Positions 32,997-42,441 of a DNA stretch of 64,000 bases are shown piece after piece. Numbering within the stretch: position 1 is the stretch's first letter; every line of letters starts with the position of its first letter. Below the pieces are notes generated by a model, which had not been told where the DNA came from, searched no databases, and worked only from the letters and a program-made list of their open reading frames with translations. The stretch comes from Scandinavium manionii (GTDB lineage Bacteria; Pseudomonadota; Gammaproteobacteria; Enterobacterales; Enterobacteriaceae), in contig NZ_JALIGC010000036.1 of assembly GCF_024764775.1 (NCBI RefSeq), forward strand, positions 124,001-188,000, read 5' to 3'. The position numbers and the translations under genes are program-made.

Positions 32997-33665
32997 ATGA
33001 AACGGACAAAAACAATTAATCACGCTTCGTTCCGCAAGAACTGGGGCGCACGCCATCTGACGCCAGTTGCGTTGGCGATCACCGCCGTATTTATGCTCGC
33101 TGGCTGTGAAAAAACTGACGAAACGGTGTCGATGTATCAGAACGCCGATGACTGCTCGAGCGCTAACCCAGGCAAAAGCGCTGAATGTACCGCGTCATAC
33201 AACAACGCGCTGAAAGAAGCCGAACGCACCGCACCGAAATACGCCAGCCGTGAAGACTGTATCGCCGAATTCGGTGAAGGCCAGTGCCAGCAAGCTCCTG
33301 CCCAGGCAGGTATGGCTCCTGAAGGACAGCAGGCGCAGGCTCAAAGCAGCGGCAGCTTCTGGATGCCGCTAATGGCGGGCTACATGATGGGTCGCATGAT
33401 GAGCGGTTCAGGCTTCCAGCAGCAACCACTGTTCAGCTCGAAGAATCCAAAAAGTCCGGCCTACGGCCAATACACTGATGCCAGCGGCAAAGGTTACGGT
33501 GCAGCGCAGTCGGGCCGTACCATGAACGTGCCTAAAACAGCGATGGCGCCAAAACCGGCCACCACCAACACCGTGACACGTGGCGGCTTTGGTGAGTCCG
33601 TAGCTAAACAGTCCACCATGCAGCGCAGCGCTTCCGGCACATCTTCTCGTTCAATGGGCGGCTAA
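32997..33665 (+). CDS. ygiB: UPF0441 protein YgiB
   Basis: A 222-residue protein nearly collinear with E. coli YgiB. A hydrophobic N-terminal stretch ends in LAGC (Cys37), a lipoprotein-like site, although the leader before it is unusually long. Pairs of Cys follow (DDCSSANPG...AEC; REDC...GQC), then a Met/Gly-rich stretch (LMAGYMMGRMM). The function is unknown. The stop lies 5 bases before ygiC, so the two are co-translated. Confidence 0.93.
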   Translation: MKRTKTINHASFRKNWGARHLTPVALAITAVFMLAGCEKTDETVSMYQNADDCSSANPGKSAECTASYNNALKEAERTAPKYASREDCIAEFGEGQCQQAPAQAGMAPEGQQAQAQSSGSFWMPLMAGYMMGRMMSGSGFQQQPLFSSKNPKSPAYGQYTDASGKGYGAAQSGRTMNVPKTAMAPKPATTNTVTRGGFGESVAKQSTMQRSASGTSSRSMGG

Positions 33666-33670
33666 TCGCC

Positions 33671-34831
33671 ATGGAAAGAGTCAGCATTGTCGAGCGCCCG
33701 GACTGGCGCGAAAAAGCCACCGAATATGGCTTCAATTTTCACACCATGTATGGCGAGCCGTACTGGTGTGAAGATGCGTATTACAAACTCACTCTCGAGC
33801 AGGTTGAAAAGCTGGAAGACGTGACCGCCGAGCTACACCAGATGTGCCTGAAAGTGGTGGAGCGTGTGGTAGCCAGCGATGAGCTGTTGACCAAATTCCG
33901 CATTCCGAAACACACCTGGAGCTTTGTGCGTCAGGCGTGGCAAACACAGCAACCTTCGCTTTATTCTCGCCTCGATCTGGCATGGGATGGCAAAGGCGAG
34001 CCTAAGCTGCTGGAAAACAACGCTGATACGCCAACATCACTGTACGAAGCGGCTTTCTTCCAGTGGATCTGGCTCGAAGATCAGCAGAATGCGGGCAACC
34101 TGCCCGCAGGCAGCGATCAGTTCAACAGCCTGCAGGAAAAGCTGATTGAGCGTTTCGCTGAGCTGCGCGAACAGCACGGTTTCGGCCTGCTGCATTTTGC
34201 CTGCTGTCGCGATACCACCGAAGACCGTGGCACCGTGCAGTATTTGCAGGACTGCGCCAATGAAGGCGGCGTGGCGAGCGAATTTCTGTATATCGAAGAT
34301 ATCGGGCTTGGCGAAAAAGGTCAGTTTACCGACACCCAGGATCAGGTTATTGGTAACCTGTTCAAGCTCTACCCGTGGGAATACATGCTGCGCGAGATTT
34401 TCTCCACCAAGCTGGAGGACGCTGGCGTTCGCTGGCTTGAACCGGCCTGGAAAAGCATTATCTCTAATAAAGCGCTGCTGCCGATGCTGTGGGAAATGTT
34501 CCCGGATCACCCAAATCTGCTGCCCGCGTATTTTGCCGAAGACAGCTATCCACCGATGGATAAATACGTGATCAAGCCGATTTTCTCGCGCGAAGGTGCC
34601 AACGTGTCGATTGTCGAAAACGGCAATGTGGTTGAAGCCGTAGAAGGGCCGTATGGCGAAGAAGGTATGATCGTCCAGCAGTTCTGTGAACTACCGAAGT
34701 TTGGCGACAGCTATACGCTGATCGGCAGCTGGCTCATCAACGATCAACCTGCCGGGATCGGCATTCGTGAAGACCGGGCGTTGATCACTCAGGATCTGTC
34801 CCGCTTCTATCCGCATATTTTTGTGGGGTGA
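33671..34831 (+). CDS. ygiC: Glutathionylspermidine synthase-like ATP-grasp protein YgiC
   Basis: A 386-residue protein homologous to the synthetase half of glutathionylspermidine synthase. ATP-grasp features are visible: LLENNADTPT, KPIFSREGANV and the late GSWLINDQPAGIGIRED. Family members ligate amines to peptides with ATP, but the substrate of YgiC is not established. It lacks the amidase domain of Gsp. Cytoplasmic, last gene of tolC-ygiB-ygiC. Confidence 0.94.
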   Translation: MERVSIVERPDWREKATEYGFNFHTMYGEPYWCEDAYYKLTLEQVEKLEDVTAELHQMCLKVVERVVASDELLTKFRIPKHTWSFVRQAWQTQQPSLYSRLDLAWDGKGEPKLLENNADTPTSLYEAAFFQWIWLEDQQNAGNLPAGSDQFNSLQEKLIERFAELREQHGFGLLHFACCRDTTEDRGTVQYLQDCANEGGVASEFLYIEDIGLGEKGQFTDTQDQVIGNLFKLYPWEYMLREIFSTKLEDAGVRWLEPAWKSIISNKALLPMLWEMFPDHPNLLPAYFAEDSYPPMDKYVIKPIFSREGANVSIVENGNVVEAVEGPYGEEGMIVQQFCELPKFGDSYTLIGSWLINDQPAGIGIREDRALITQDLSRFYPHIFVG

Positions 34832-34836
34832 TATGT

Positions 34837-34902
34837 GCCGGCGGCGCACGCTTGCCGGGCCTACTTGTCTTTGTAGGCCTGCTCAGCGTAGCGCCACCAG
34901 GC
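34837..34902. repeat. REP pair (BIME) between ygiC and ygiD
   Basis: gccggcggcgcacgcttgcc and an inverted unit ending gcgccaccaggc fill the gap between two convergent genes. Confidence 0.8.
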
Positions 34903-34903
34903 A

Positions 34904-35692
34904 TTAACCAATCTGCACCGACAGCATACTCAAACTGCCCATCTCGATCCCATCAGTCGGCAACGTCATCGGCTCTTTTCTGTCCCACGTGCCCAGCACG
35001 TACAACAGCGGCAGATAATGATCCGCAGTCGGGTTGGACAGCGATCCTCCTTCATGGTCGAGATAATTCACCAACGGGTGCGATTCCGTCGGACCTTGCC
35101 AGGTGAGATTGTCTTTCACAAATTCATTGAACGATGTCGCCCACGGATACGGCGTATTTTCGCCATGCCAGCGTGCGGTGCGCAGGTTGTGAACCACGTT
35201 GCCGCTCGCCACCAGCATGATGCCCTCTTCACGCAGTGAGGCCAGTTTGCGGCCCATTTCCATATGCCAGGCCGGTGGTTTAGTGCTGTCGATACTGAGC
35301 TGAACCATTGGGATATCGGCATCCGGATACATTTTAATTAAAACGCCCCATGAACCGTGGTCAAAGCCCCAGGCTTCTTTATCCAGCGCTACCGGCACCG
35401 AGGTCAGCAGCTCAACGAGTCGCTGCGCCAGTTCCGGCGAACCTGGAGCCGGGTAATGTGTGTCGTACAGTGCCTGCGGAAAACCACCGAAGTCATGAAT
35501 GGTTTTTGGGGCTTCCATCGCCGTGACACCTGTCCCGCGAGTAAACCAGTGCGCGGAAATGGCCACAATCGCTTTCGGGCGCGGCAGCGTTTCGCCGAGA
35601 TGCTGCCAGGCACGGGTGTACACGTTATCCTCCAGCACGTTCATCGGACTACCGTGCCCCAAAAACAGTGCTGGCATACGGGAAGAAGACAT
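34904..35692 (-). CDS. ygiD: 4,5-DOPA-type extradiol dioxygenase YgiD
   Basis: A 262-residue class III ring-cleaving dioxygenase homologue. The metal ligands expected of the LigB family are visible: His in ALFLGHGSP, HW in AISAHWF and a later HGSWG, with VASGNVVHN near the active site. E. coli YgiD has been shown to open L-DOPA to betalamic acid-type products; its natural substrate is unknown. It is divergent from zupT and convergent with ygiC. Confidence 0.93.
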   Translation of the reverse strand: MSSSRMPALFLGHGSPMNVLEDNVYTRAWQHLGETLPRPKAIVAISAHWFTRGTGVTAMEAPKTIHDFGGFPQALYDTHYPAPGSPELAQRLVELLTSVPVALDKEAWGFDHGSWGVLIKMYPDADIPMVQLSIDSTKPPAWHMEMGRKLASLREEGIMLVASGNVVHNLRTARWHGENTPYPWATSFNEFVKDNLTWQGPTESHPLVNYLDHEGGSLSNPTADHYLPLLYVLGTWDRKEPMTLPTDGIEMGSLSMLSVQIG

Positions 35693-35855
35693 GATGATAT
35701 CCTTACAGGAATAGTCGATTTGATGGTTCTACATTACGCGTTTTCGGGCAGGGATGAACTCAGATAACAGTGATGAAGATCATCAGGAAATTTGAATGTA
35801 AGGACACGTAAAAGCGCCATCTCCCCTCTCGCTTTCGGGGCAATGGATCTTTACT

Positions 35856-35876
35856 ATAAATGATAATCATTATCAT
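35856..35876. promoter_or_regulatory. Strong Fur box upstream of zupT
   Basis: The 19-mer from 35856 (ataaatgataatcattatc) matches 16 of 19 Fur consensus positions, with the full tgataatcattatca core. It directly precedes the AAAGGAG ribosome binding site, so Fur bound here would cover the start of the message. Confidence 0.85.
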
Positions 35877-35888
35877 AAAGGAGTTTTC

Positions 35889-36662
35889 ATGTCAGTACCT
35901 TTGATCCTGACCTTACTCGCTGGTGGGGCCACCTTCATTGGGGCTGTCCTGGGTGTTATCGGCCAGAAGCCCTCCAACCGCGTACTCGCGTTTTCCCTTG
36001 GCTTCGCTGCGGGCATCATGCTGCTTATCTCATTGATGGAAATGCTGCCTGCCGCTCTCGGTACCCAAGGCATGTCGCCGGTGCTCGGCTACGGCATGTT
36101 CGTGGTGGGTCTGCTGGGATATTTTGCCCTCGACCGAATGCTGCCCCATGCGCACGCACAAGATTTAATGCAGGGCGATAAGGCCGTGATGCCGCGCAAT
36201 TTGCGCCGCACCGCGATTCTGCTGACGCTCGGCATCAGCCTGCACAACTTCCCGGAAGGCGTGGCGACCTACGTTACCGCCAGCAGTAATCTGGAGCTCG
36301 GATTTGGCATCGCACTGGCAGTCGCATTGCACAATATTCCTGAAGGCCTGGCGGTGGCTGGCCCCATTTATGCCGCGACAGGATCGAAACGTAAGGCGGT
36401 ATTCTGGGCGGGCGTGTCCGGGATGGCTGAAATTCTTGGCGGCGTACTGGCGTGGCTGATTCTGGGTTCACTGGTCTCGCCAGTGGTGATGGCTGCTATC
36501 ATGGCTGCGGTGGCCGGTATTATGGTGGCGCTGTCGGTAGATGAACTGATGCCGCTGGCGAAAGAAATCGACCCACACAACAACCCAAGCTACGGCGTGC
36601 TGTGCGGCATGTCGGTGATGGGGCTCAGTCTGGTACTGCTTCAGTCGATGGATTTCGCCTGA
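35889..36662 (+). CDS. zupT: ZIP-family metal transporter ZupT
   Basis: A 257-residue inner-membrane importer for zinc and also iron, manganese and cobalt. About eight transmembrane helices are visible. The metal path motifs lie in helices four and five: ISLHNFPEGVATY and ALHNIPEGLAVAGP. The start has AAGGAG directly after a strong Fur box, implying iron repression. Confidence 0.96.
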   Translation: MSVPLILTLLAGGATFIGAVLGVIGQKPSNRVLAFSLGFAAGIMLLISLMEMLPAALGTQGMSPVLGYGMFVVGLLGYFALDRMLPHAHAQDLMQGDKAVMPRNLRRTAILLTLGISLHNFPEGVATYVTASSNLELGFGIALAVALHNIPEGLAVAGPIYAATGSKRKAVFWAGVSGMAEILGGVLAWLILGSLVSPVVMAAIMAAVAGIMVALSVDELMPLAKEIDPHNNPSYGVLCGMSVMGLSLVLLQSMDFA

Positions 36663-36684
36663 TACTCTGAAAGCCAGATAGCAA

Positions 36685-36713
36685 AACGCCGGGACACTCC
36701 CGGCGTTGTCTTT
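36685..36713 (+). terminator. Rho-independent terminator of zupT
   Basis: AACGCCGGGA/TCCCGGCGTT stem with a CAC loop, then GTCTTTTC. It also faces the convergent ribB. Confidence 0.88.
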
Positions 36714-36736
36714 TCAGATTCGCTATTCAGTGGATC

Positions 36737-37390
36737 TTAGCTGGCCTTACGCTCATGCTTTTGGCGGTATTCCACCAGATCTTCAATGGTCACGACCGGC
36801 ATGTTGTGTTCCGCAGCAAACTTGATGCACTCCGGCGCGCGCGCCATGGTGCCATCGTCGTTGGTCAGCTCACACAGCACGCCCGCAGGTTTGAAGCCCG
36901 CCAGCGTCACCAGATCGATAGTCGCTTCAGTGTGACCGCCGCGAGTCAATACACCACCCGCCTGCGCACGAAGTGGAAACACGTGGCCTGGACGATGCAG
37001 ATCGGAAGGTTTAGCGCCGTCGGCAATCGCCGCACGAACGGTGGTGACGCGGTCAGCAGCAGAAACGCCGGTGGTCACACCGTGCGCCGCTTCGATGGTT
37101 ACGGTAAAACCGGTACCGAACGCACTGGTGTTGGTTTCCACCATCATCGGCAAATCGAGCTGTTTGCGGCGCTCTTCGTTAATGCACAGGCAAACAATGC
37201 CGCTGCCGTGACGGATGGTCAGCGCCATCTGCTCAACGGTCATGGTTTCGGCGGCAAAGATCATGTCGCCTTCGTTTTCGCGGTTTTCGTCATCAAGCAC
37301 CATCACACCGCGACCTTCACGCAGTGCGGACAACGCGTGTTCTACGCGTTCAAATGCAGTACCAAAAGAGGAAAGTAGCGTCTGATTCAT
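36737..37390 (-). CDS. ribB: 3,4-dihydroxy-2-butanone-4-phosphate synthase
   Basis: A 217-residue stand-alone enzyme that turns ribulose 5-phosphate into the four-carbon precursor of riboflavin. The acidic magnesium loop DDENRENEGD, RHGSG and RPGHVFPLRA are conserved, and the length equals that of E. coli RibB. The ATG at 37390 follows GAGGT. An FMN riboswitch fills the leader, so flavin level controls expression. Convergent with zupT. Confidence 0.97.
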   Translation of the reverse strand: MNQTLLSSFGTAFERVEHALSALREGRGVMVLDDENRENEGDMIFAAETMTVEQMALTIRHGSGIVCLCINEERRKQLDLPMMVETNTSAFGTGFTVTIEAAHGVTTGVSAADRVTTVRAAIADGAKPSDLHRPGHVFPLRAQAGGVLTRGGHTEATIDLVTLAGFKPAGVLCELTNDDGTMARAPECIKFAAEHNMPVVTIEDLVEYRQKHERKAS

Positions 37391-37498
37391 GGTAAAAGAC
37401 CTCATTAAGATTATGGTTACCAGAATCAGGGCAGTCTTAGGAGCGCCGACGAAGCGGCAAAAAGATAACGTGCGCGGGCCTTGCCCGTAGATCGTTAC

Positions 37499-37634
37499 TC
37501 TCTCCCATCCGGACTCTAACCGTCGGCCCCGGAATTACACCGGATCTGCTGTCCTTCAGACTGACGTCCAAAGCGCTCGCGGGCTTTCAACCTGAGTTGA
37601 TTTACCGCCGGTGGGGAATTTCGCCCCGCCCTGA
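37499..37634 (-). promoter_or_regulatory. FMN riboswitch (RFN element) of ribB
   Basis: On the minus strand the hallmark order is present: GGGCGGGGCGAAATTCCCC, ACCGGCGGTAAATC, AGCCCGCGAGCG, AGATCCGGTG.AATTCCGGGGCCGACGG and AGTCCGGATGGGAGAGA. FMN binding to this element reduces ribB expression. A GGGC-AAG-GCCC hairpin and a T-run further down (about 37470-37490) are candidates for the expression platform. Confidence 0.96.
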
Positions 37635-37764
37635 GAATAAGCGAGATAACTATAACGCTAATGATTATTGTCGGCAATGCATAAGCTTCAAACATTTCTG
37701 GTTTATAGCCCCGGCATAAGGCACTACAATAATCTGCAAAACCGACCAGATCAGGGAAACCATA

Positions 37765-38049
37765 ATGATTGATCCGAAAAAAATTGAACAGATTGCCCGC
37801 CAGGTTCACGAGTCCATGCCGCAAGGTTTGCGTGATTTTGGTGGTGACGTTGAGAAGAAAATCCGTCAGGTGCTGCAATCTCAGCTGACGCGTCTGGATC
37901 TGGTCAGCCGCGAAGAGTTCGACGTGCAGACTCAGGTTCTGCTGCGCACTCGCGAGAAACTGGCCCTGCTGGAACAGCGTATTTCCGACCTGGAAAACCG
38001 CACCACCGCCGCGTCCTCCGCGCCAGCGATTCCGCCGGTAGACGAATAA
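37765..38049 (+). CDS. ubiK: Ubiquinone biosynthesis accessory factor UbiK
   Basis: A 94-residue protein (YqiC) with an N-terminal amphipathic segment (MIDPKKIEQIARQVHESMP) and a C-terminal coiled coil (LLRTREKLALLEQRISDLENR). It forms a complex with UbiJ that assists ubiquinone synthesis in aerobic cells. Stand-alone gene divergent from ribB. Confidence 0.94.
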   Translation: MIDPKKIEQIARQVHESMPQGLRDFGGDVEKKIRQVLQSQLTRLDLVSREEFDVQTQVLLRTREKLALLEQRISDLENRTTAASSAPAIPPVDE

Positions 38050-38058
38050 TGTGAGATT

Positions 38059-38089
38059 GCCCGGTGTCGCTTACGCTAACCGGGCCTAC
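38059..38089. repeat. REP unit between ubiK and hldE
   Basis: gcccggtgtcgcttacgcta with its complementary cgggcctac arm lies in the gap of two convergent genes. Confidence 0.78.
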
Positions 38090-38106
38090 AACTGGCAGTC
38101 GCAACG

Positions 38107-39540
38107 TTACTTGCTGCTGTCTTTCTGTATACGCTTGATGATATTGGTGGTTGAACAGCCATCTTCAAAGTTCAGTACCATCACTTCGCCGCCGTTCGCC
38201 CAGACTTCTTCACTACCCGCGATTTCGTCCGGCTTGTAGTCCCCGCCTTTCACCAGCAGATCCGGCAGAACGCCCGCAATCAGGCGCTGCGGCGTATCTT
38301 CTTCAAACGAGACCACCCAATCGACAGATCCCAGCGCACCGAGCACGATCATGCGCTGATCGAGCGGATTCACCGGACGGGTTTCGCCTTTCAGACGTTT
38401 GGTAGATGCATCGCTGTTCACCGCGACAATCAATCGATCGCCAAGCTTACGCGCGTTGGAGAGATAGGACACGTGACCCGCGTGCAGAATGTCGAACACG
38501 CCGTTGGTCATCACGACTTTCTCACCACGCTTACGCGCTGCCATTACTGCCAGCTTCAGCTCGGCTTCGCTCATCACGCCGAAACCGGTGTCCGCACGAC
38601 CACGCACCGCATTTTCCAGTTCGATAGGCGAAACGGTAGACGTCCCGAGTTTGCCCACCACAACGCCGGCTGCCGCGTTGGCAAAGAAACACGCCTCTTC
38701 CAGCGAATTACCCGCCGCCAGCGTTGCCGCCAGCACGCCAATCACCGTGTCACCGGCACCGGTCACGTCATACACTTCTTGCGCCTGCGTTGGCATATGC
38801 AGCGGTGCTTTACCCGGTTGCAACAGGGTCATGCCCTGTTCGGAACGGGTGACCAACAGCGCCGACAGTTCGAAGTCGGCGATGATTTTCATGCCGCGCT
38901 CAACGATTTCCGCTTCGCTTTTACACTTTCCGGCGACGGCTTCAAACTCAGAGAGGTTTGGCGTCAGCAGCGTTGCGCCACGATAGCGTTCAAACTCGCT
39001 ACCTTTCGGGTCGATCAGTACCGGAACACCCGCTTTACGAGCAAGCTGAATCATATCCTGAACGCTTTCCAGTGCGCCTTTAGCGTAGTCAGACAGCACC
39101 AGCGCGCCGATGTGGCCCAGCGCCTGCTGAATACGTTCGTGCATCGGCTGTGGATCGACGCCCGCAAAGCCTTCTTCGAAGTCCAGACGAATCAGCTGCT
39201 GGTTGCGTGACAGCACGCGCAGCTTGGTGATCGTCGGATGGGTCGGCACGGAAACGAAATCGCACTTCACGTTTACGTCCGCCAGCGCTTTGCTGAGCGC
39301 CCGCGCCGCATCGTCAATACCGGTCAGCCCGACCAGACGCGAAGTGGCCCCCAACGCCGCGATGTTCATCGCCACGTTCGCCGCGCCGCCAGGACGCTCT
39401 TCGATGGTATCCACTTTCACCACCGGCACCGGGGCTTCCGGGGAAATGCGGCTCGTTGGGCCATACCAGTAGCGGTCCAGCATCACATCACCGACGACCA
39501 TCACTCCTGCACGCTCAAACTCTGGCAGCGTTACTTTCAT
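38107..39540 (-). CDS. hldE: Bifunctional heptose kinase/adenylyltransferase HldE
   Basis: A 477-residue fusion that supplies ADP-heptose for the lipopolysaccharide core. The N-terminal ribokinase-type domain (about 1-315) phosphorylates heptose 7-phosphate at C1, with the DVTGAGDTVIG anion-hole motif. The C-terminal nucleotidyltransferase (about 340-477) has GVFDILHAGHVSYL. It lies 45 bases after glnE on the same strand, as in E. coli. Confidence 0.97.
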   Translation of the reverse strand: MKVTLPEFERAGVMVVGDVMLDRYWYGPTSRISPEAPVPVVKVDTIEERPGGAANVAMNIAALGATSRLVGLTGIDDAARALSKALADVNVKCDFVSVPTHPTITKLRVLSRNQQLIRLDFEEGFAGVDPQPMHERIQQALGHIGALVLSDYAKGALESVQDMIQLARKAGVPVLIDPKGSEFERYRGATLLTPNLSEFEAVAGKCKSEAEIVERGMKIIADFELSALLVTRSEQGMTLLQPGKAPLHMPTQAQEVYDVTGAGDTVIGVLAATLAAGNSLEEACFFANAAAGVVVGKLGTSTVSPIELENAVRGRADTGFGVMSEAELKLAVMAARKRGEKVVMTNGVFDILHAGHVSYLSNARKLGDRLIVAVNSDASTKRLKGETRPVNPLDQRMIVLGALGSVDWVVSFEEDTPQRLIAGVLPDLLVKGGDYKPDEIAGSEEVWANGGEVMVLNFEDGCSTTNIIKRIQKDSSK

Positions 39541-39585
39541 TCCAGACTCCCGAAAGATTTGTTAATTGCGCGCGATAATAACATC

Positions 39586-42426
39586 TCACGACACCACCAG
39601 CCACTTTAGCCAGCTCGCGCGCACCAACTCGCGTTCCGCCGCAAAGGCCTCCGGCTCTACGTGCCCGGCCTCCTCCTGCAATGCCAGATGATGCAACGCA
39701 TCGCGCAGCGTAGTGTATGCCCGGCTCAGGGCCAGCGCTTCCTGCTCGTCCATTATGTCGTTTTGTGCGAGCAGTTCGAGAATGCGCACGTTATCCGACC
39801 AACGGGTCAGCTTCGGTTTATCGTGAGCGAAACGCAGCACCAGATACTGGGTAATAAACTCAATATCCGTAATGCCGCCTTCATCAGCTTTAATATCAAA
39901 GCGGTAGCGATGCTTGCCCCCAAGATGCGCCCGCATTTTCTCGCGCATTTCGCGGACTTCGGTTTGCAACTTTTCGCCTTCACGGGAAACGGTCAGTACG
40001 TCGCGGCGAATCGCATCAAACTGCGATTGCAGCTGCGGGTCGCCGTACACCACGCGGGCGCGAACCAGCGCCTGATGTTCCCAGGTCCAGGCTTCATGAT
40101 GTTGATAATCGGCGAAGGCCGCGGTGGTCGTGACCAACATACCTGCCGCGCCGGACGGACGTAAGCGAGCGTCCACTTCGTACAGGATGCCTGAGGAGGT
40201 GCGGGTGCTGAACAGATGCATGATGCGCTGGGCCAGGCGCAGATAGAACTGACGCCCATCGATTTCACGTTCGCCATCGGTCATCACTTCCACTGGGCAG
40301 TCGTGTAAAAACACCAGATCGAGATCAGAACTGTAGCCCAGCTCCCAACCGCCGAGTTTGCCATAGCCCACTACCGCAAAACCACGCCCCTGGCGCTCTG
40401 CAAGATGGCGAGGTTGCCCAAAACGAGCCACCATTTGCACCCAGGCCTGCTGAACCACCGCGTCGATCATCGCTTCCGCCAGCCAGGTTAAGTGATCGCT
40501 CACTTTCATGACCGGCAGCGTGCCGGCTATATCCGCCGCGGCAACGCGCAACAGCTGCGCCTGCTTAAACTGGCGCAGCGCTTCAAGCTGCTGCTCTTCA
40601 TCTTCTTCCGGCACGCGCAGCAAATACTGGCGCAATTCGTCGCGATAGGCATCGGTGGCCGTTGGCTGGTACAGCGTGTTCGGATCGAGCAACTCATCCA
40701 GCAGCAGCGGATAACGCGCCAGCTGGCTCGCCACCATCGGCGACGCGGCGCAAAGGTGAATAAGATGCTTGAGCGCACCCGGGAATTCGCTCAGCAGTTC
40801 AAGATAGGTGGTGCGAGTGACGATCCCGGTCAGCAGCGGCATGATGCGCGCCAGCGGAACCGGGGCATCTTCCCGACTGCAAACGTTACTTAGCAAATGC
40901 GGCATCAGCGAATCAAGCACCTGACGCCCGCGCGGGCCGATGGTGCGTTTGTCGAGCTCTTTGCGGAAATCGGCAATCACCGCCAGCACCTGATTGCGAT
41001 CGCTGTCGGTGAGATGCGTCAGCACCGGCGTGGTGTCGTCTTCCTGCAACGCATCCTGCCACAGCTCTCGCCAGTGCTCAGACAGCTGTTCATCCGCCGA
41101 GGTCTCTTCGTCATCGCCAATCAGCGCGTTGAAAATCTGCCGTACGTGAGCCATGTGCGCATCCAGGGCCTGCGTCAGTGCATCCCAGTCAGCGAAGCCC
41201 ATGCCCCACGCCAGCCGCGCCCGGTTCAGCTCGTCCTGAGGCAGGGTCTGCGTCTGTTCGTCATTAATGCTTTGTAGCAGGTTTTCCAGGCGGCGTAAGA
41301 ACAGGTAGGCGTCATGCAGCCGTTGCGCCTCGCCTTCCGGCAAAAGATGCAGCGCATCAATAGCTTCCAGCGTTGGCAACAAAGCGCGCCCTTGCAGTGA
41401 CGGCTCACGCCCACCGCGTATCAGCTGGAACACCTGTACGATAAATTCGATTTCGCGAATGCCACCCGCGCCGAGCTTGATGTTGTCTTTCAGGCCACGG
41501 CGGCGAACTTCGCGGGCGATCATACCTTTCATATTACGCAGCGACTGGATCACGCTGAAATCGATGTAGCGGCGGAACACGAACGGACGCAGCGTGGCAC
41601 GCAGTTCATCGACGTATACGCCTTCCCTGTCGCCCATGATCCGTGCTTTGACCATCGCATAGCGTTCCCAGTCGCGGCCCTGCTCCTGGTAATAATCTTC
41701 CAGTGCGGCGAAGCTCAACACCAGCGGCCCGCTTTCGCCAAACGGACGCAGACGCATATCCACGCGATAGACAAAACCGTCCATCGTTGGCTGATCCAGT
41801 GCTTTAATCAGCCGTTGTCCCATGCGGGTGAAGAACTGCGCGTTGTCGAGTTCACGCCGCCCGCCCTGGGTTGAGCCGTGTTCCGGCCAGGCAAAAATCA
41901 GATCGATGTCAGAAGAAAAGTTCAGCTCGCCGCCGCCGAGTTTGCCCATGCCTAAAATCAGCAGCGGCTGCGGCTTGCCGTTGACGTTGCACGGCGTGCC
42001 CCATTCCCGGCAGCAGGCGTCGTACAGCCAGTCGCGCGCGGCGACGATCAGCGTTTCAGCCAGATGACTCAACTGCTGCAAACTGTGTTCAGTGGAAATA
42101 AGAGAAAGCGCCTGCGCCCAGGCAATGCGCACCATCACGCGACGGCGGAACAGGCGTAGCTCGCGCATCAGGCTATTTTCATCGCTGACGTTCGCCAGCG
42201 CGTCCTGCAACCAGGCGGCGTAATGCTGCCATTCACCGGCCTGTGGCGGTGTATTCTCCAGCTCGCTAAGCCATGCTGGATACACGACCAGGCTTTGGCT
42301 GATAAAATCGCTGAAGGTCATCGCCGCCTGCGCCTGCGGGGTAAGGGCGTCGGAAGGGAAATCTGTCGGCAGTCGGTCGACCACCGTCTGCCAGTGCTGC
42401 TGTAACTGCAAAGAAAACGGCGTCAT
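39586..42426 (-). CDS. glnE: Glutamine synthetase adenylyltransferase/deadenylase
   Basis: A 946-residue bifunctional enzyme that adenylylates and deadenylylates glutamine synthetase under control of PII. Two nucleotidyltransferase domains are seen, each with its metal-binding DxD: GGGELNFSSDIDLIFAW in the N-terminal deadenylase and GGWELGYSSDLDLVFLHD in the C-terminal transferase. Length equals that of E. coli. It follows ygiF by 15 bases. Confidence 0.97.
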   Translation of the reverse strand: MTPFSLQLQQHWQTVVDRLPTDFPSDALTPQAQAAMTFSDFISQSLVVYPAWLSELENTPPQAGEWQHYAAWLQDALANVSDENSLMRELRLFRRRVMVRIAWAQALSLISTEHSLQQLSHLAETLIVAARDWLYDACCREWGTPCNVNGKPQPLLILGMGKLGGGELNFSSDIDLIFAWPEHGSTQGGRRELDNAQFFTRMGQRLIKALDQPTMDGFVYRVDMRLRPFGESGPLVLSFAALEDYYQEQGRDWERYAMVKARIMGDREGVYVDELRATLRPFVFRRYIDFSVIQSLRNMKGMIAREVRRRGLKDNIKLGAGGIREIEFIVQVFQLIRGGREPSLQGRALLPTLEAIDALHLLPEGEAQRLHDAYLFLRRLENLLQSINDEQTQTLPQDELNRARLAWGMGFADWDALTQALDAHMAHVRQIFNALIGDDEETSADEQLSEHWRELWQDALQEDDTTPVLTHLTDSDRNQVLAVIADFRKELDKRTIGPRGRQVLDSLMPHLLSNVCSREDAPVPLARIMPLLTGIVTRTTYLELLSEFPGALKHLIHLCAASPMVASQLARYPLLLDELLDPNTLYQPTATDAYRDELRQYLLRVPEEDEEQQLEALRQFKQAQLLRVAAADIAGTLPVMKVSDHLTWLAEAMIDAVVQQAWVQMVARFGQPRHLAERQGRGFAVVGYGKLGGWELGYSSDLDLVFLHDCPVEVMTDGEREIDGRQFYLRLAQRIMHLFSTRTSSGILYEVDARLRPSGAAGMLVTTTAAFADYQHHEAWTWEHQALVRARVVYGDPQLQSQFDAIRRDVLTVSREGEKLQTEVREMREKMRAHLGGKHRYRFDIKADEGGITDIEFITQYLVLRFAHDKPKLTRWSDNVRILELLAQNDIMDEQEALALSRAYTTLRDALHHLALQEEAGHVEPEAFAAERELVRASWLKWLVVS

Positions 42427-42441
42427 GACTACCTCGTTTCG

